A DNA stretch of 64,000 bases from Roseomonas haemaphysalidis (GCF_017355405.1 NZ_CP061177.1:1781001-1845000), one strand, 5' to 3'. Counted from the stretch's first letter, positions 51,263 to 60,305 are shown. Translations and numbers: made by a program. Notes: a model not told the origin generated them from the sequence alone.

Positions 51263-52252
51263 TCAGGGCGCCGCCACCGGGTGCAGCGGCGCGCCCGTGA
51301 CTTCAAAGGCGGTGATGTTGGCCATGGTGGTTTCCGCGATGGCGGTCATCGCCTCGGCCGTGAAGAAGCCCTGGTGCCCGGTGACCAGCACGTTGGGAAA
51401 GGTCAGCAGCCGGGCCATCACGTCGTCGCGCATCACGCTGTCCGAGCGGTCCTCGAAGAACAGCCCGGCTTCCTCCTCGTAGACGTCGAGGCCCAGATGG
51501 CCGAGCCGGCCGGATTTCAGGGCCGCGATCACCGCCGGCGTGTCGATCATGGCGCCGCGGCTGGTGTTGACCAGCATGGCGCCCGGCCGCATCCGCGCCA
51601 GCGCCGCGGCGTCGATCAGGTGGTGCGTGGCCGGCGTCAGCGGGCAGTGCAGGCTGACGATGGAGGCTTCCGCCAGCAGGTCCGGCAAGGGGCAATACCG
51701 CACGCCTTGCGCCTGCAGCGCCGGGTCGGGGAAGGGGTCGTGCGCCAGCACGGTGCAGCCGAAGCCCAGCAGGATGTGCGCCGCGGCGGCGCCGATCTGC
51801 CCGGTGCCGACCAGCCCCGCGACGCGGCCGTGCAGGTTGAAGCCCAGCAGGCCGTCCAGCGCGAAGTTGCCTTCCCGCACCCGCGCATAGGCGCGGTGGA
51901 TGTTGCGGTTGAGCGCCAGGATCAGCGCCACCGCGTGCTCGGCCACCGCTTGCGGCGAATAGGCCGGCACGCGCGCCACCGCGATGCCGTGCCGCTTCGC
52001 CGCCGCCAGGTCCACATTGTTGAAGCCCGCCGAGCGCAGCGCCACCAGCCGCACGCCCAGCCCGGCGAACACCTCCAGCACCGCGGCATCCACCGTGTCG
52101 TTGACAAAGGCGCAGACCGCGCCGGCGCCCCGGGCCAGCGGCGCGGTATCGGCCGACAGCCGCGCTTCCAGCCAGACCAGGTGGTGCGGCCCCGCCGCCT
52201 GCGCCAGAAAGCGGCGGTCGTAGGAGCGGGTGCTGAAGACGGCGACTTCCAT
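51263..52252 (-). CDS. D-lactate dehydrogenase-like 2-hydroxyacid dehydrogenase
   Basis: 329 residues, similar in length and motifs to LdhA. NAD-binding GLVGTGQIGAAAA, and the catalytic set Arg (LVNTSRGAMID), Glu (GLDVYEEEAG) and His (VTGHQGFFTAEA). The substrate-side motif RSAGFNNVD matches fermentative D-lactate dehydrogenases. It reduces pyruvate or a related 2-oxoacid. It lies upstream of modB on the same strand with a 65-bp gap. Confidence 0.91.
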   Translation of the reverse strand: MEVAVFSTRSYDRRFLAQAAGPHHLVWLEARLSADTAPLARGAGAVCAFVNDTVDAAVLEVFAGLGVRLVALRSAGFNNVDLAAAKRHGIAVARVPAYSPQAVAEHAVALILALNRNIHRAYARVREGNFALDGLLGFNLHGRVAGLVGTGQIGAAAAHILLGFGCTVLAHDPFPDPALQAQGVRYCPLPDLLAEASIVSLHCPLTPATHHLIDAAALARMRPGAMLVNTSRGAMIDTPAVIAALKSGRLGHLGLDVYEEEAGLFFEDRSDSVMRDDVMARLLTFPNVLVTGHQGFFTAEAMTAIAETTMANITAFEVTGAPLHPVAAP

Positions 52253-52585
52253 GGGTGGCTTTCTCGGCTATGGCGCGATCATGCCCCGGCCAGCCGCGCC
52301 CAGCCAGCCGCACCGGGCCAGCCGCGCCGCCGGGTGGCGCGGCCGCCGCGCCGTGGCTAGCGTGGCCCGGTTCCGCCACGCGCCCGACCCGGCGTTCCCA
52401 CCCTCGAACCGATCGCGAGCCACCGGCATGAGCAGCTTCCGGGATCAAGCGCGGCGAGCGCACCGGCATCCCCCGGGCGGGCGGCCCCACCGTGCCCGCG
52501 CCCATCCGCCCGCCGCCGCGGTGGTACGCGATTGCCGGAGAGCCGGCGGAGTGCGGCGGCGGCGCGAAAGCCGCAGGATGGCCCC
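52253..52585. other. Divergent intergenic region without a recognisable gene
   Basis: 333 bp between the lactate dehydrogenase-like gene (-) and ada (+). The left part (about 52286-52330) has imperfect short repeats of CCAGCCGCGCC. Beyond that I see no convincing promoter, RNA or coding sequence. The Ada-binding A-box type sequence is not evident. Confidence 0.5.
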
Positions 52586-53662
52586 ATGAACCAGATCCGC
52601 CGCACCGCATCCGAACTCGCCGCCGCCATTCTGGCGGACCCGCGCTGGGCGCGCCTGCTGGCACGCGACGCGGGCGGGGACGGGGCCTTGTATTCGGTCA
52701 GCAGCACCGGCGTGTATTGCCGGCTGAGCTGCGGCGCCCGGCGGCCGCGCCCGGAGCATGTGCGCTTCCACGCCACCGCCGCCGAGGCCGAGGCCGCCGG
52801 CTTTCGCGCCTGCCTGCGCTGCCGCCCCGCCGGCCTGCCGGCCGTGGCGCAACAGTCGGCGCTGGTGGCCGAGGCCTGCCGGCGGATCGAGGCGGCTTCG
52901 CCGCCGCCCGAGGCCGCGGCGCTGGCCGCCGGGCTGGGCGTAAGCGTGTCTCACCTGCACCGCGTGTTCCGCGCCGTGACCGGGCTGACGCCGCGGGCCT
53001 ACGCGGCCGCCCTGCGCGCGCGCCGGCTGCGCGACGCGCTGGCAGGCAGCTCCAGCGTCACGGATGCGATCTACGAGGCGGGATACGGCTCCTCCGGCCG
53101 GTTCTACGAGGCGGCGAACGCGACGCTGGGCATGACCCCCACCGCCTGGCGGGCAGGCGGGGCGGGCGAGGAGATCCGCTTCGCCCTGGGATCCTGCGCG
53201 CTGGGCGAGATCCTGGTGGCGCAAAGCACCCGTGGCCTGTGCGCCATTCTGCTGGGCGACGACGCCGAGGCCCTGCTGGCCGAGCTGCAGGAGCGCTTTC
53301 CCCGCGCCGTGCTGCTGGGCGGCGATGCCGGGTTCGAGCAGATGGTGGCGCGGGTGGTGGGCTTCGTGGAAGCGCCGGCCACCGGCCTGGACCTGCCGCT
53401 GGACATCCGCGGCACCGCCTTCCAGGCGCGGGTGTGGCAGGCGCTGCGCGACATCCCGCCCGGCCAGACGGCGAGCTACGCGGAGGTGGCGCTGCGGCTC
53501 GGCCAGCCCGGCGCGGCGCGCGCCGTGGCCGCCGCCTGCGCCGCCAACGCGCTGGCCGTGGCCATTCCCTGCCACCGCGTGGTGCGCGGCGACGGCGCCC
53601 TGGCCGGGTTTCGCTGGGGCATCGCCCGCAAGCGGAGCCTGCTGGAGCGCGAAGCCGGCTGA
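52586..53662 (+). CDS. ada: Bifunctional Ada: transcriptional regulator and O6-alkylguanine-DNA alkyltransferase
   Basis: 358 residues in the classic four-part layout. N-terminal zinc domain with C45, C49, C76 and C79 (TGVYCRLSCGAR, FRACLRCRP), where C45 is the phosphotriester methyl acceptor. AraC-type HTH (HLHRVFRAVTGLTPRAY, YEAGYGSSGRFYEAA). C-terminal alkyltransferase with acceptor C329 in AIPCHRVV. It repairs alkylated DNA and activates the adaptive response. No alkA or alkB lies next to it. Confidence 0.96.
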   Translation: MNQIRRTASELAAAILADPRWARLLARDAGGDGALYSVSSTGVYCRLSCGARRPRPEHVRFHATAAEAEAAGFRACLRCRPAGLPAVAQQSALVAEACRRIEAASPPPEAAALAAGLGVSVSHLHRVFRAVTGLTPRAYAAALRARRLRDALAGSSSVTDAIYEAGYGSSGRFYEAANATLGMTPTAWRAGGAGEEIRFALGSCALGEILVAQSTRGLCAILLGDDAEALLAELQERFPRAVLLGGDAGFEQMVARVVGFVEAPATGLDLPLDIRGTAFQARVWQALRDIPPGQTASYAEVALRLGQPGAARAVAAACAANALAVAIPCHRVVRGDGALAGFRWGIARKRSLLEREAG

Positions 53663-53681
53663 GGCGGTGTCCCGCCCGCCG

Positions 53682-53714
53682 CTCCTGTTCTAGAACGGCG
53701 GTCCAGAACAGGAG
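53682..53714. promoter_or_regulatory. Perfect inverted repeat before the tartrate dehydrogenase-like gene
   Basis: CTCCTGTTCT (53682-53691) and AGAACAGGAG (53705-53714), 13-base spacer. Inside it are two related 10-bp boxes, GTTCTAGAAC (53687-53696, a perfect palindrome) and GGTCCAGAAC (53700-53709), 13 bp apart. The right arm runs into the Shine-Dalgarno AGGAGGAG. It fits an operator or a translation-controlling hairpin. Confidence 0.55.
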
Positions 53715-53722
53715 GAGCGCCC

Positions 53723-54796
53723 ATGGCTCGCAAGCACCGAATCGCCGTCGTCCCCGGGGATGGCATCGGCAAGGAAACGGTGCCGGAAGGCCTGCGGGTG
53801 CTGGACGCCGCCGCGCGCCGCTTCGGCTTCGAGCTGTCGCTCGACCACTACGACTGGTCCTGCGAAACCTACGCGCAGACCGGCCGCATGATGCCGGAAG
53901 ACGGGCTGGACCGGCTGGCCGAAAGCGACAGCATCTTTCTGGGCGCCGTCGGCTGGCCGGGCGTGCCGGACCACATCTCCCTGTGGGGGCTGCTGATCCC
54001 GATCCGCCGGGAGTTCGACCAGTACATCAGCCTGCGCCCCTGCAAGCTGATGCCCGGCACCACCTCGCCGCTCGCCAACCGGGGCCCCAGGGACATCGAC
54101 TTCTATGTCGTGCGGGAAAACACCGAGGGCGAGTACTCCTCCTCCGGCGGCCGCATGTTCGCGGGCACGGAGCGGGAATTCGTGACGCAGCAAAGCGTGT
54201 TTTCCCGCCAGGGCGTCGACCGCGTGCTGAAATACGCGTTCGAGCTGGCGCAAACCCGGCCGCGCCGCAAGGTGACCAGCGCCACCAAGTCCAACGGCAT
54301 CATCCACACCATGCCCTTCTGGGACGAGCGCTTCGCGGAGATGGCGAAGAACTACCCCGGCATCGCGACCGACCAGTTCCACATCGACATCCTGTGCGCC
54401 CACTTCGTGCAGCACCCGGACTGGTTCGACGTGGTGGTCGGCTCCAACCTGTTCGGCGACATCCTGTCCGACCTCGGCCCGGCGGTGGCGGGCTCCATCG
54501 GCATCGCGCCCTCGGCCAACATCAACCCGGAGCGCAAGCACCCCTCGATGTTCGAGCCGGTGCACGGCTCGGCGCCCGACATCGCCGGCAAGATGATCTG
54601 CAACCCGATCGGCCAGATCTGGTCCGGCGCCATGATGCTGGAGCACCTGGGGGAGAAGGAGGCGGCGGACGCCATCCTGCGCGCCATCGAGCTGCATCTG
54701 GCCGAGGGCGGCCCCCGCACGCGCGACCTGGGCGGCCAGGCGGGCACCGTGGATGTGGGCCGCGCGCTGGCGGAGGCGGTGGCGAACGGCGCCTGA
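53723..54796 (+). CDS. Tartrate dehydrogenase/decarboxylase-like, isocitrate/isopropylmalate dehydrogenase family
   Basis: 357 residues. NAD-dependent beta-decarboxylating dehydrogenase: IAVVPGDGIGKETVPEG, YVVRENTEGEYSSSGGRM and the metal-site block VVVGSNLFGDILSDLGPA. The long insert WGLLIPIRREFDQYISLRPCKL and the overall pattern match TtuC/DmlA (tartrate and D-malate) more than leucine or TCA enzymes. It is a stand-alone gene behind a perfect inverted repeat, suggesting its own regulation. Confidence 0.9.
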   Translation: MARKHRIAVVPGDGIGKETVPEGLRVLDAAARRFGFELSLDHYDWSCETYAQTGRMMPEDGLDRLAESDSIFLGAVGWPGVPDHISLWGLLIPIRREFDQYISLRPCKLMPGTTSPLANRGPRDIDFYVVRENTEGEYSSSGGRMFAGTEREFVTQQSVFSRQGVDRVLKYAFELAQTRPRRKVTSATKSNGIIHTMPFWDERFAEMAKNYPGIATDQFHIDILCAHFVQHPDWFDVVVGSNLFGDILSDLGPAVAGSIGIAPSANINPERKHPSMFEPVHGSAPDIAGKMICNPIGQIWSGAMMLEHLGEKEAADAILRAIELHLAEGGPRTRDLGGQAGTVDVGRALAEAVANGA

Positions 54797-54860
54797 CGCG
54801 CACGGTCCCGAAGGCTACGGGCGGCCGGTCAGCTTAGGCCGGCCAGACCGGCCCGGCCGT

Positions 54861-55832
54861 TCAGGCCGCCTGCCAGTTGAGGCGGCGCAGCAGCCATTCG
54901 CGGTAAGCCAGCACGCCCTCGGGCGGGGGAAACAGCGCCGCCATGGCGGTGCGCGCCTCGGCGCCCACCAGCGCCAGGGTTTCCGGCATGTCGCGCGCTT
55001 CCTCCTCCTGCCAGCGCAGCGCGGCGCGGCGCCACACCGCCACCTGGTCGGCCGAGGTCAGCGCCGGCAAGACCACGGCGGCGCGCAGCCGCAGCGCCGC
55101 GAACCCCGCCTGCGCGGCGCCGAGCGCCACCGGGGCGGCGGTGGCGACGGCGCTCAGCGCCGGCAGCTCGGGGTGGTCGCGGCGGCTCGGCGTGTCCAGC
55201 TCGCACCAGGGCGCGGCGCCAAGCAGCGCCGCCTGCCGCAGGGGCGCCGCGCCGGACAGCACGATGGCATCCACCTCGCCGCGCGCCAGCGCCTGCTCGG
55301 CGGCGGGGCCGGCCAGCCCCAGCACCGGCGACGCCGGCACCTGCGCCAGGTCCAGGCCCAGCAGGGCGGCGGCTTCCGGCGCGTCCGGCCCCGGCAGGGC
55401 CAGGCGGATGGGGCGGCCAAGGCCCGCCGCCGGCAAGGGCGCGCGCCCGGCCAGCACGGCACCGCCCCAGGCGGCGCACAAGGGCAGCCAGCCTTCCACC
55501 GGGTAGCGGGCGCGGCTTTCGCCGATCAGCCGGGCATGGGCCGCGGCGCCGGGCAGCACCAGCAGGGTGCGGCCTTCGGCGCCTTCGGTGGTGGCGAAGC
55601 GGTTGGCGGCGGTCACGCCATCCGGCCCGCCGACGGCGATGCTGTGCAGCGCCACCGCGTGCGGCAGGCCGCGGGTCAGCCCGGCCGCCACGCGGGCGGC
55701 CCAAAGCGCGGCGGGCGCGCCGTCCGGGCCGGGCATCAGCAGCGTGGCGCTGTCCGCCAGCCGTTGCGCCCGCGCGCCGGGGGCGGCGAGCAGGGCGAGC
55801 AATCCGGGCAGGGCGCGGCGGGCGATCGGCAT
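54861..55832 (-). CDS. Periplasmic TctC/Bug-like solute-binding protein (tentative)
   Basis: 323 residues with a signal peptide (ALPGLLALLAAPGARAQ). The mature part resembles tripartite-tricarboxylate (Bug/TctC) receptors: SATLLMPGPDGAPAALWAAR, GGPDGVTAANRFATTEG and a C-terminal ALRWQEEEARD-type helix. Very Ala/Leu-rich and divergent, so the call is tentative. No TctA/TctB membrane genes are near, a common situation for Bug proteins. Ligand unknown. Confidence 0.6.
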   Translation of the reverse strand: MPIARRALPGLLALLAAPGARAQRLADSATLLMPGPDGAPAALWAARVAAGLTRGLPHAVALHSIAVGGPDGVTAANRFATTEGAEGRTLLVLPGAAAHARLIGESRARYPVEGWLPLCAAWGGAVLAGRAPLPAAGLGRPIRLALPGPDAPEAAALLGLDLAQVPASPVLGLAGPAAEQALARGEVDAIVLSGAAPLRQAALLGAAPWCELDTPSRRDHPELPALSAVATAAPVALGAAQAGFAALRLRAAVVLPALTSADQVAVWRRAALRWQEEEARDMPETLALVGAEARTAMAALFPPPEGVLAYREWLLRRLNWQAA

Positions 55833-55962
55833 GGCCGAGACATGCCCGGCCGAAGCGGTGGAAACAAGGCGGGGCGGACTTGACGTTTTCGTAACGACTT
55901 TGCCTAACCCCTGGGCATCCGGTGCCGCATGAAGTTGCGAAAAGCGGAACCCGCCCGGCATT

Positions 55963-56517
55963 TCAGGAGTCGTAGGACACCAGCGCCGCGAAGGGCGCGT
56001 CCAGCCGGGCGCGGCCGCCCAGGAAGCCCAGCTCGATCATGGCGGCGGCCAGCGGCACCTCGGCGCCGGCTTCCTTGAGCAGGTGGATGCCGGCGGCCAT
56101 GGTGCCGCCGGTGGCCAGCAGGTCGTCCAGCAGCACCACGCGGTCGCCGCGCTTCACGGCGTCCGCCTGGATTTCCAGCCGGTCGGTGCCGTATTCCAGC
56201 GCGTAGTTGTAGCCGATGGTGGCGCCCGGCAGCTTGCCCGGCTTGCGCAGCAGAATGAAGCCGATGCCCAGCTCCAGCGCCAAGGGCGCCGCCAGCACGA
56301 AGCCGCGGCTTTCGATGCCGGCCAGCGCCGTGGGGGCATGCGGCCGCACCAGATCGGCCAGCTGGCGGATGGCGGCGCGAAAGGCCGGGCCGTCCCGCAG
56401 CAGGGTGCAGATGTCGTAGAACAGGATGCCGGGCTTGGGGAAATCCGGCACGCCGCGGATATGCGCCTTCAGGTCGAAGGGCTCGGCGGCGGTGGCGGCG
56501 GTTCCGGTGTCGGGCAT
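55963..56517 (-). CDS. apt: Adenine phosphoribosyltransferase
   Basis: 184 residues. Salvages adenine to AMP with PRPP. The PRPP-binding motif [17 protein letters not shown] is complete, with the family N-terminus [17 protein letters not shown]. It is a single gene upstream of the TctC-like gene on the same strand, 130 bp apart. Confidence 0.96.
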   Translation of the reverse strand: MPDTGTAATAAEPFDLKAHIRGVPDFPKPGILFYDICTLLRDGPAFRAAIRQLADLVRPHAPTALAGIESRGFVLAAPLALELGIGFILLRKPGKLPGATIGYNYALEYGTDRLEIQADAVKRGDRVVLLDDLLATGGTMAAGIHLLKEAGAEVPLAAAMIELGFLGGRARLDAPFAALVSYDS

Positions 56518-56656
56518 CGGCGGCTCCTCGGGCGGGGGGGCTGGTCGCGGGCGGGGGGGCTGGTCGCGGGCGGCGGGACACTAGGGCGGGCGGCGGGGCA
56601 CCGCAACGCTGCCCGCCCCCTTGAGCAAGCCGCCCCGGCCTGCCAAGAGGCTTGGC

Positions 56657-56851
56657 ATGTCCCGCACCTTGCCCGCCGTGCTGATCGGCCTGCTGTTCCT
56701 GCTGCTTTACCTGGTCCTGGTGCTGTGGCTGGGCGACTGGGTGCAAACGCTGCACTGGGCGCTGCAGGTGCCGTTCTACGTGGTGGCGGGCTTTGTGTGG
56801 GTGCTGCCCATCCGCGCCCTGATGTTCTGGGCCGCCGGCGTGCGGCGCTGA
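56657..56851 (+). CDS. DUF2842 small membrane protein
   Basis: 64 residues with two membrane helices (LPAVLIGLLFLLLYLVLVLW and VPFYVVAGFVWVLPI) and the DUF2842 ending WVLPIRALMFWAAG. The family is found in alphaproteobacteria and has no known function. The ATG at 56657 is chosen; a TTG at 56621 would add 12 hydrophilic residues. Confidence 0.8.
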   Translation: MSRTLPAVLIGLLFLLLYLVLVLWLGDWVQTLHWALQVPFYVVAGFVWVLPIRALMFWAAGVRR

Positions 56852-56878
56852 CGCCGCGCCACCGGCGGCCCCCGGCGG

Positions 56879-57634
56879 TCAGAACACCCGGCTCAGCGTC
56901 ACCATGGCGCGCGCGTCGCACAGCTTGGTGCCGGCGAAGCATTCCGCCTTGGACAGACTGGTATCGTAGTAGCCCACCGTCAGCGTGATGCCCGCCACCA
57001 CCTCGCGCGACACGGCGACGGACCAGTTGGCGTAGTCCGGCGCGCCGTAGCGGGGGTTGCGCTCGATCCACTGGTAGCCGAGGCGCCCGTACAGGCTGAA
57101 GTCGCCCGGCAGGGTGACGTCCGCGCCGCCTTCCAGATACACGGCGTTGCCGCTTTCGAAGTAGAAGTTCGGGGAATAGGCGGCGGTGCCGACGAACTTC
57201 ACCGGCCCGGCCGTGTAGCTCGCCTTGGCCAGCGCCTCCACGTAGTTGTAGTCGAACGCGCCGGGCGCGGCATCATAGCCGGGGTAGGTGTAGTAGATGC
57301 CGCCGAGATCAAAGGTCGCGGCGCCCAGCGCGAAGCGGTAGCCGGCCGCGAGATCCAGCTCCTGCCGCGCGTTGCTACCGGGAAAGGATACGTTGCTGGC
57401 GAAGGCGCCGATATACACGCCGCTGTCGTGCTGCAGGTCGATCGTGCCCTGCACGGTGGGCCGGTTGCGGTTCTGCGAGATGCCGCGGAACAGGTAGTCG
57501 GTGGACAGGCTGGGCGTCACGGTCAGCGTCAGGCCACTGTCGCCGAGCGGCATCTGCGCCGCCGCGGGGGTGGCCAGGGCCGCCAGGCCGAGCATGGCCA
57601 GCGCGGCGAGGGCGGGCAGCGGAATTCGCGTCAT
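56879..57634 (-). CDS. TorF-type putative porin (Gcw_chp family)
   Basis: 251 residues. Signal peptide LAALAMLGLAALATPAAAQ, then the family opening LTVTPSLSTDYLFRGISQN and alternating beta-strand pattern to the C-terminal aromatic residue (MVTLSRVF), as expected for an outer-membrane barrel. Two cysteines near the end (ECFAGTKLC) may form a disulfide loop. Start ATG at 57634 behind AAGGAAT. Substrate unknown; in other bacteria homologues are linked to osmotic or compatible-solute uptake, which is not shown here. Confidence 0.87.
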   Translation of the reverse strand: MTRIPLPALAALAMLGLAALATPAAAQMPLGDSGLTLTVTPSLSTDYLFRGISQNRNRPTVQGTIDLQHDSGVYIGAFASNVSFPGSNARQELDLAAGYRFALGAATFDLGGIYYTYPGYDAAPGAFDYNYVEALAKASYTAGPVKFVGTAAYSPNFYFESGNAVYLEGGADVTLPGDFSLYGRLGYQWIERNPRYGAPDYANWSVAVSREVVAGITLTVGYYDTSLSKAECFAGTKLCDARAMVTLSRVF

Positions 57635-57768
57635 CGGGGTGATTCCTTCCGCCGGCCATCCTGCGTGGCCGGATCGCGGCGGAAGCCAAGCAAGACCCGT
57701 GCAAGTTCCCGGCAAGGACCGGGCGACCACGGCGAAAGGGCATCAGGGCGCGGCGGCGGGCGGGCATG

Positions 57769-57802
57769 AAAAACCCCGCCTCACGCGGGGTGAGGCGGGG
57801 TT
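57769..57802 (-). terminator. Terminator of tRNA-Pro
   Basis: Minus strand AACCCCGCCTCA / TGAGGCGGGGTT, a 12-bp perfect stem, followed by a T-run. It lies 20 bp past the 3' end of the tRNA. Confidence 0.92.
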
Positions 57803-57822
57803 GGCTGCCCATCCGGACCGAT

Positions 57823-57899
57823 TGGTCGGAGCGAGAGGATTCGAACCTCCGGCCCCTGCGTCCCGAACACAGTGCTCTACCAGGCTGAGCTACGCTCCG
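57823..57899 (-). tRNA. tRNA-Pro(CGG)
   Basis: 77 bases with encoded CCA. Acceptor stem CGGAGCG / CGCTCCG. Anticodon stem CTGTG / CGCAG around TTCGGGA gives anticodon CGG, reading CCG. T-arm GGAGGTTCGAATCCTCT. It begins with C, as tRNA-Pro does in bacteria. Confidence 0.96.
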
Positions 57900-58063
57900 T
57901 TGCTCCGGCTGGGCAGGCGCGGCTTTTATCCCCGCGCGCCGGGGTCGGCAAGTGGGGGTCGGCAATAATCGGCACGCGGCGACGGTGAATTCTGCGCTGC
58001 GGCCGGCGGGCGCTTCGTGCCACGCTGGGGCGCCGCGATTCGCGGAAAGACGGAGAAACCTGC

Positions 58064-58507
58064 ATGACTCGCATGGTGTGGATGGCGGGGCTGCTGGCCC
58101 TGGGGCTGGGCGGCACGCTGGCGGCCGGCACGGCCGGGGCGCAGACCGACCCCGTGGCCCAGCGCCGCGACGAGATGAAGCGCCTGGGCGCGCATCTGGA
58201 AGCCATCAAGAAGATCGTGGATGCCGGCGAGCCGGTGGGGCCCATCGAGGCCCGGGCCGAGGAGATGCGCGGCTATTTCGCCACCCTGCCCACCCTGTTC
58301 CCGCCCGGCAGCACCGAAGGCAGCAAGGCGCTGCCCGCCGTGTGGAGCGACCGTGCGGGCTTCGAGCAGGCGGCAGCCAATGCCACGGCGGCCGCGGCCA
58401 AGCTGGCCGCCGCCGCCGGCAGCAACGACGCCGCCGCGACGGCCACGGCATTCCGCGAGGTGGCGGGCAGCTGCGGCGCCTGTCACCGCAATTTCCGCGG
58501 CCGCTAG
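58064..58507 (+). CDS. Cytochrome c' (class II cytochrome c)
   Basis: 147 residues. Signal peptide (MAGLLALGLGGTLAAGTAGA), a four-helix-bundle-like body and the haem-binding motif CGACH at 137-141 near the C-terminus, as in class II c-type cytochromes. Periplasmic; known family members bind NO or carry electrons. It faces a cytochrome b gene; the stops overlap by 4 bp. Start ATG follows GGAG. Confidence 0.92.
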   Translation: MTRMVWMAGLLALGLGGTLAAGTAGAQTDPVAQRRDEMKRLGAHLEAIKKIVDAGEPVGPIEARAEEMRGYFATLPTLFPPGSTEGSKALPAVWSDRAGFEQAAANATAAAAKLAAAAGSNDAAATATAFREVAGSCGACHRNFRGR

Positions 58508-59193
58508 CCCAGCCGGCTGACACCCCACACGGCGGCGGCCACCACCGCCGCCCAGCCCAGCGCCCGGCCGGCGGGCGCCATGCGCGGCGCCCGCCGGGCG
58601 GCTTCCGCCGGCAGGCGCTTGCGGCCCGTCAGCATGGGCCGCACCAAGTCGTGCCGCTTGACCAGCGCGTACAGCAGCACGACCGCCACATGCAGGCCCA
58701 CGGCGGCCAGGATCAGGTTGAAGTTCCAGATGTGCAGCCCCGTGGCGCGGTCGCTGGTGTCGCCCGACACCAGATGCGCCAGCGGGCCGCGCGTCAGCAC
58801 CTGGTCGTCGGCCAGCAGGCCGGTGCCGACCTGCAGCAGCAGCAGGCCCAGCAGCACCAGCACCATCCAGCCGCCGGCGGCGTTGTGGCCCACCTCGGTG
58901 TCGGGCTCGCGCCGGGGAAAGTGGCGCAGGTGCCGCAGCGCCGCCAGCGGCGAGCGCAGGAAGTGCCGGAAGCGCGCGCTGTCCGAGCCCCACAGCCCCC
59001 AGCCGACGCGAAACACCAGCAGCCCCAGCGCGCCGTAGCCGCTGAGCAGGTGCAGCTCCATGCGCCCGGTGTCCGCCGACCACCAGGACAACCCCAGCAG
59101 CCCGGCCAGCCCCCAGTGCACCAGCCGCACCCAGGGGTCCCAGATGCGCACGCTCAGCGTGGCGGAGGTCGGATCGGGCGGTGCGGCTGGCAT
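58504..59193 (-). CDS. Cytochrome b561-type membrane protein
   Basis: 229 residues with four to five membrane helices. Candidate haem-ligand histidines are H35-region (WDPWVRLVHWGLAG), MELHLLSGYGAL and GLHIWNFNLILAAVGLHVAVV. This is the Ni/Fe-hydrogenase b-type / cytochrome b561 group. It probably exchanges electrons between quinone and a periplasmic c-type cytochrome such as its convergent neighbour. Start ATG at 59193 behind AAGGAG. Confidence 0.9.
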   Translation of the reverse strand: MPAAPPDPTSATLSVRIWDPWVRLVHWGLAGLLGLSWWSADTGRMELHLLSGYGALGLLVFRVGWGLWGSDSARFRHFLRSPLAALRHLRHFPRREPDTEVGHNAAGGWMVLVLLGLLLLQVGTGLLADDQVLTRGPLAHLVSGDTSDRATGLHIWNFNLILAAVGLHVAVVLLYALVKRHDLVRPMLTGRKRLPAEAARRAPRMAPAGRALGWAAVVAAAVWGVSRLG

Positions 59194-59330
59194 GCGGGCT
59201 CCTTGGGGCAGGGGCGGCGAATCGCGGCAACCCACAGCATGCCCCGGGCCGGCTGCGCTGCGAACATGCTTGCGGGCCGGACGCGCCCGACGCATGGTTT
59301 GCCCCTTCGTGAAGGTAAGATTACGTCAAA

Positions 59331-60305
59331 ATGACCGGTCAAAGGGGGATGTGGCTGGGGCTCGGTGGGCTGGCCGGCGTGGCGGTGCTGGGCGGTGCCG
59401 CCCTGTGGTGGCGCCAGCCGGCGCCGCCCGCCGCGCCGGAGCCGGCCGTGGCCGCCTTGCCGCGCCCCGTCACCGGGGCGCCGCCGGCCGCCGAGCCCGA
59501 GGCGCCGCGCTTCGACGTGGCGCGGGTGGGCGCCCAGGGCGCCGCCGTAGTCGCCGGCCGCGCCGCACCGGGCGCCGAGGTTTCGCTGCGCGACCAGGAC
59601 CGCGAGCTGGGCCGCGCCCGTGCCGATGCGCGCGGCGAGTTCGTGATCCTGCCCACCGAGCCCCTGGCCCCCGGCCCCCACGCGCTGACCCTGCGGACCC
59701 GCGACGCCGCTGGGCAGGAGCGGCAGGGAAGCGAGGAGGTGGTGGTGCTGGTGCCGGATGCGGCGCGCCCCGGCGACGCCCCGGTGGCCGTGCTGCTGCC
59801 GCCGCCAGGCGCCGCCGCCCCGCCGCGCGTGCTGCAGGCCGCGCCCCCGGCCGGCGGGGGGCGGCTGAACCTCGATGTCGTCGACTACGACGAGGCGGGG
59901 GCCATGCGCTTCGCCGGCACGGCGCCGCCGGGCGGCCGCCTGCGGCTGTATGTGGACCAGCACCACGCCGGCGACGCCGCGGCGGATGCCGCCGGGCGCT
60001 GGATGCTCAGCCCGCAGCCGGTGCCGGAGCCTGGCCGGCACACCCTGCGGGTGGACCAGATCGGGTCGCAGGGCAGGGTGCTGGCGCGGCTGGAGCTGCC
60101 GTTCCAGCGTGAGGCCGCCGGGGTGGCGGCCGTGGGCGCGGTGGGCCGCATGGTGGTGCAGCCCGGCCACAACCTGTGGCGCATCGCGCGGGAAACCTAT
60201 GGGCGCGGCATCCGCTATACCGTCATCCAACAGGCCAACGCCGACCAGATCCGGGACCCGGCCCGGATCTATCCCGGCCAGGTCTTCGCGCTTCCCTCTC
60301 CCTGA
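59331..60305 (+). CDS. LysM domain protein with N-terminal membrane anchor
   Basis: 324 residues. An N-terminal anchor (LGLGGLAGVAVLGGAALWW), a Pro/Ala-rich linker, two Ig-like/bacterial carbohydrate-binding-like beta regions, and one LysM domain at 273-324 (VVQPGHNLWRIARETYG to IYPGQVFALP). It probably binds peptidoglycan in the periplasm and is of the type annotated as peptidoglycan-binding protein LysM. It lies 57 bp upstream of psd on the same strand. Confidence 0.9.
   Translation: MTGQRGMWLGLGGLAGVAVLGGAALWWRQPAPPAAPEPAVAALPRPVTGAPPAAEPEAPRFDVARVGAQGAAVVAGRAAPGAEVSLRDQDRELGRARADARGEFVILPTEPLAPGPHALTLRTRDAAGQERQGSEEVVVLVPDAARPGDAPVAVLLPPPGAAAPPRVLQAAPPAGGGRLNLDVVDYDEAGAMRFAGTAPPGGRLRLYVDQHHAGDAAADAAGRWMLSPQPVPEPGRHTLRVDQIGSQGRVLARLELPFQREAAGVAAVGAVGRMVVQPGHNLWRIARETYGRGIRYTVIQQANADQIRDPARIYPGQVFALPSP

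Noticed and set aside
49405..51306. One continuous frame that would fuse modC to upstream sequence
   Set aside because: The upstream part is modB read in the wrong frame; both genes have complete separate motifs and an ATGA junction.
52230..52589. A possible small gene in the gap upstream of ada
   Set aside because: The translation is Arg/Pro/Ala-rich with no motif, it overlaps the start of the dehydrogenase-like gene, and it lacks a convincing ribosome-binding site.
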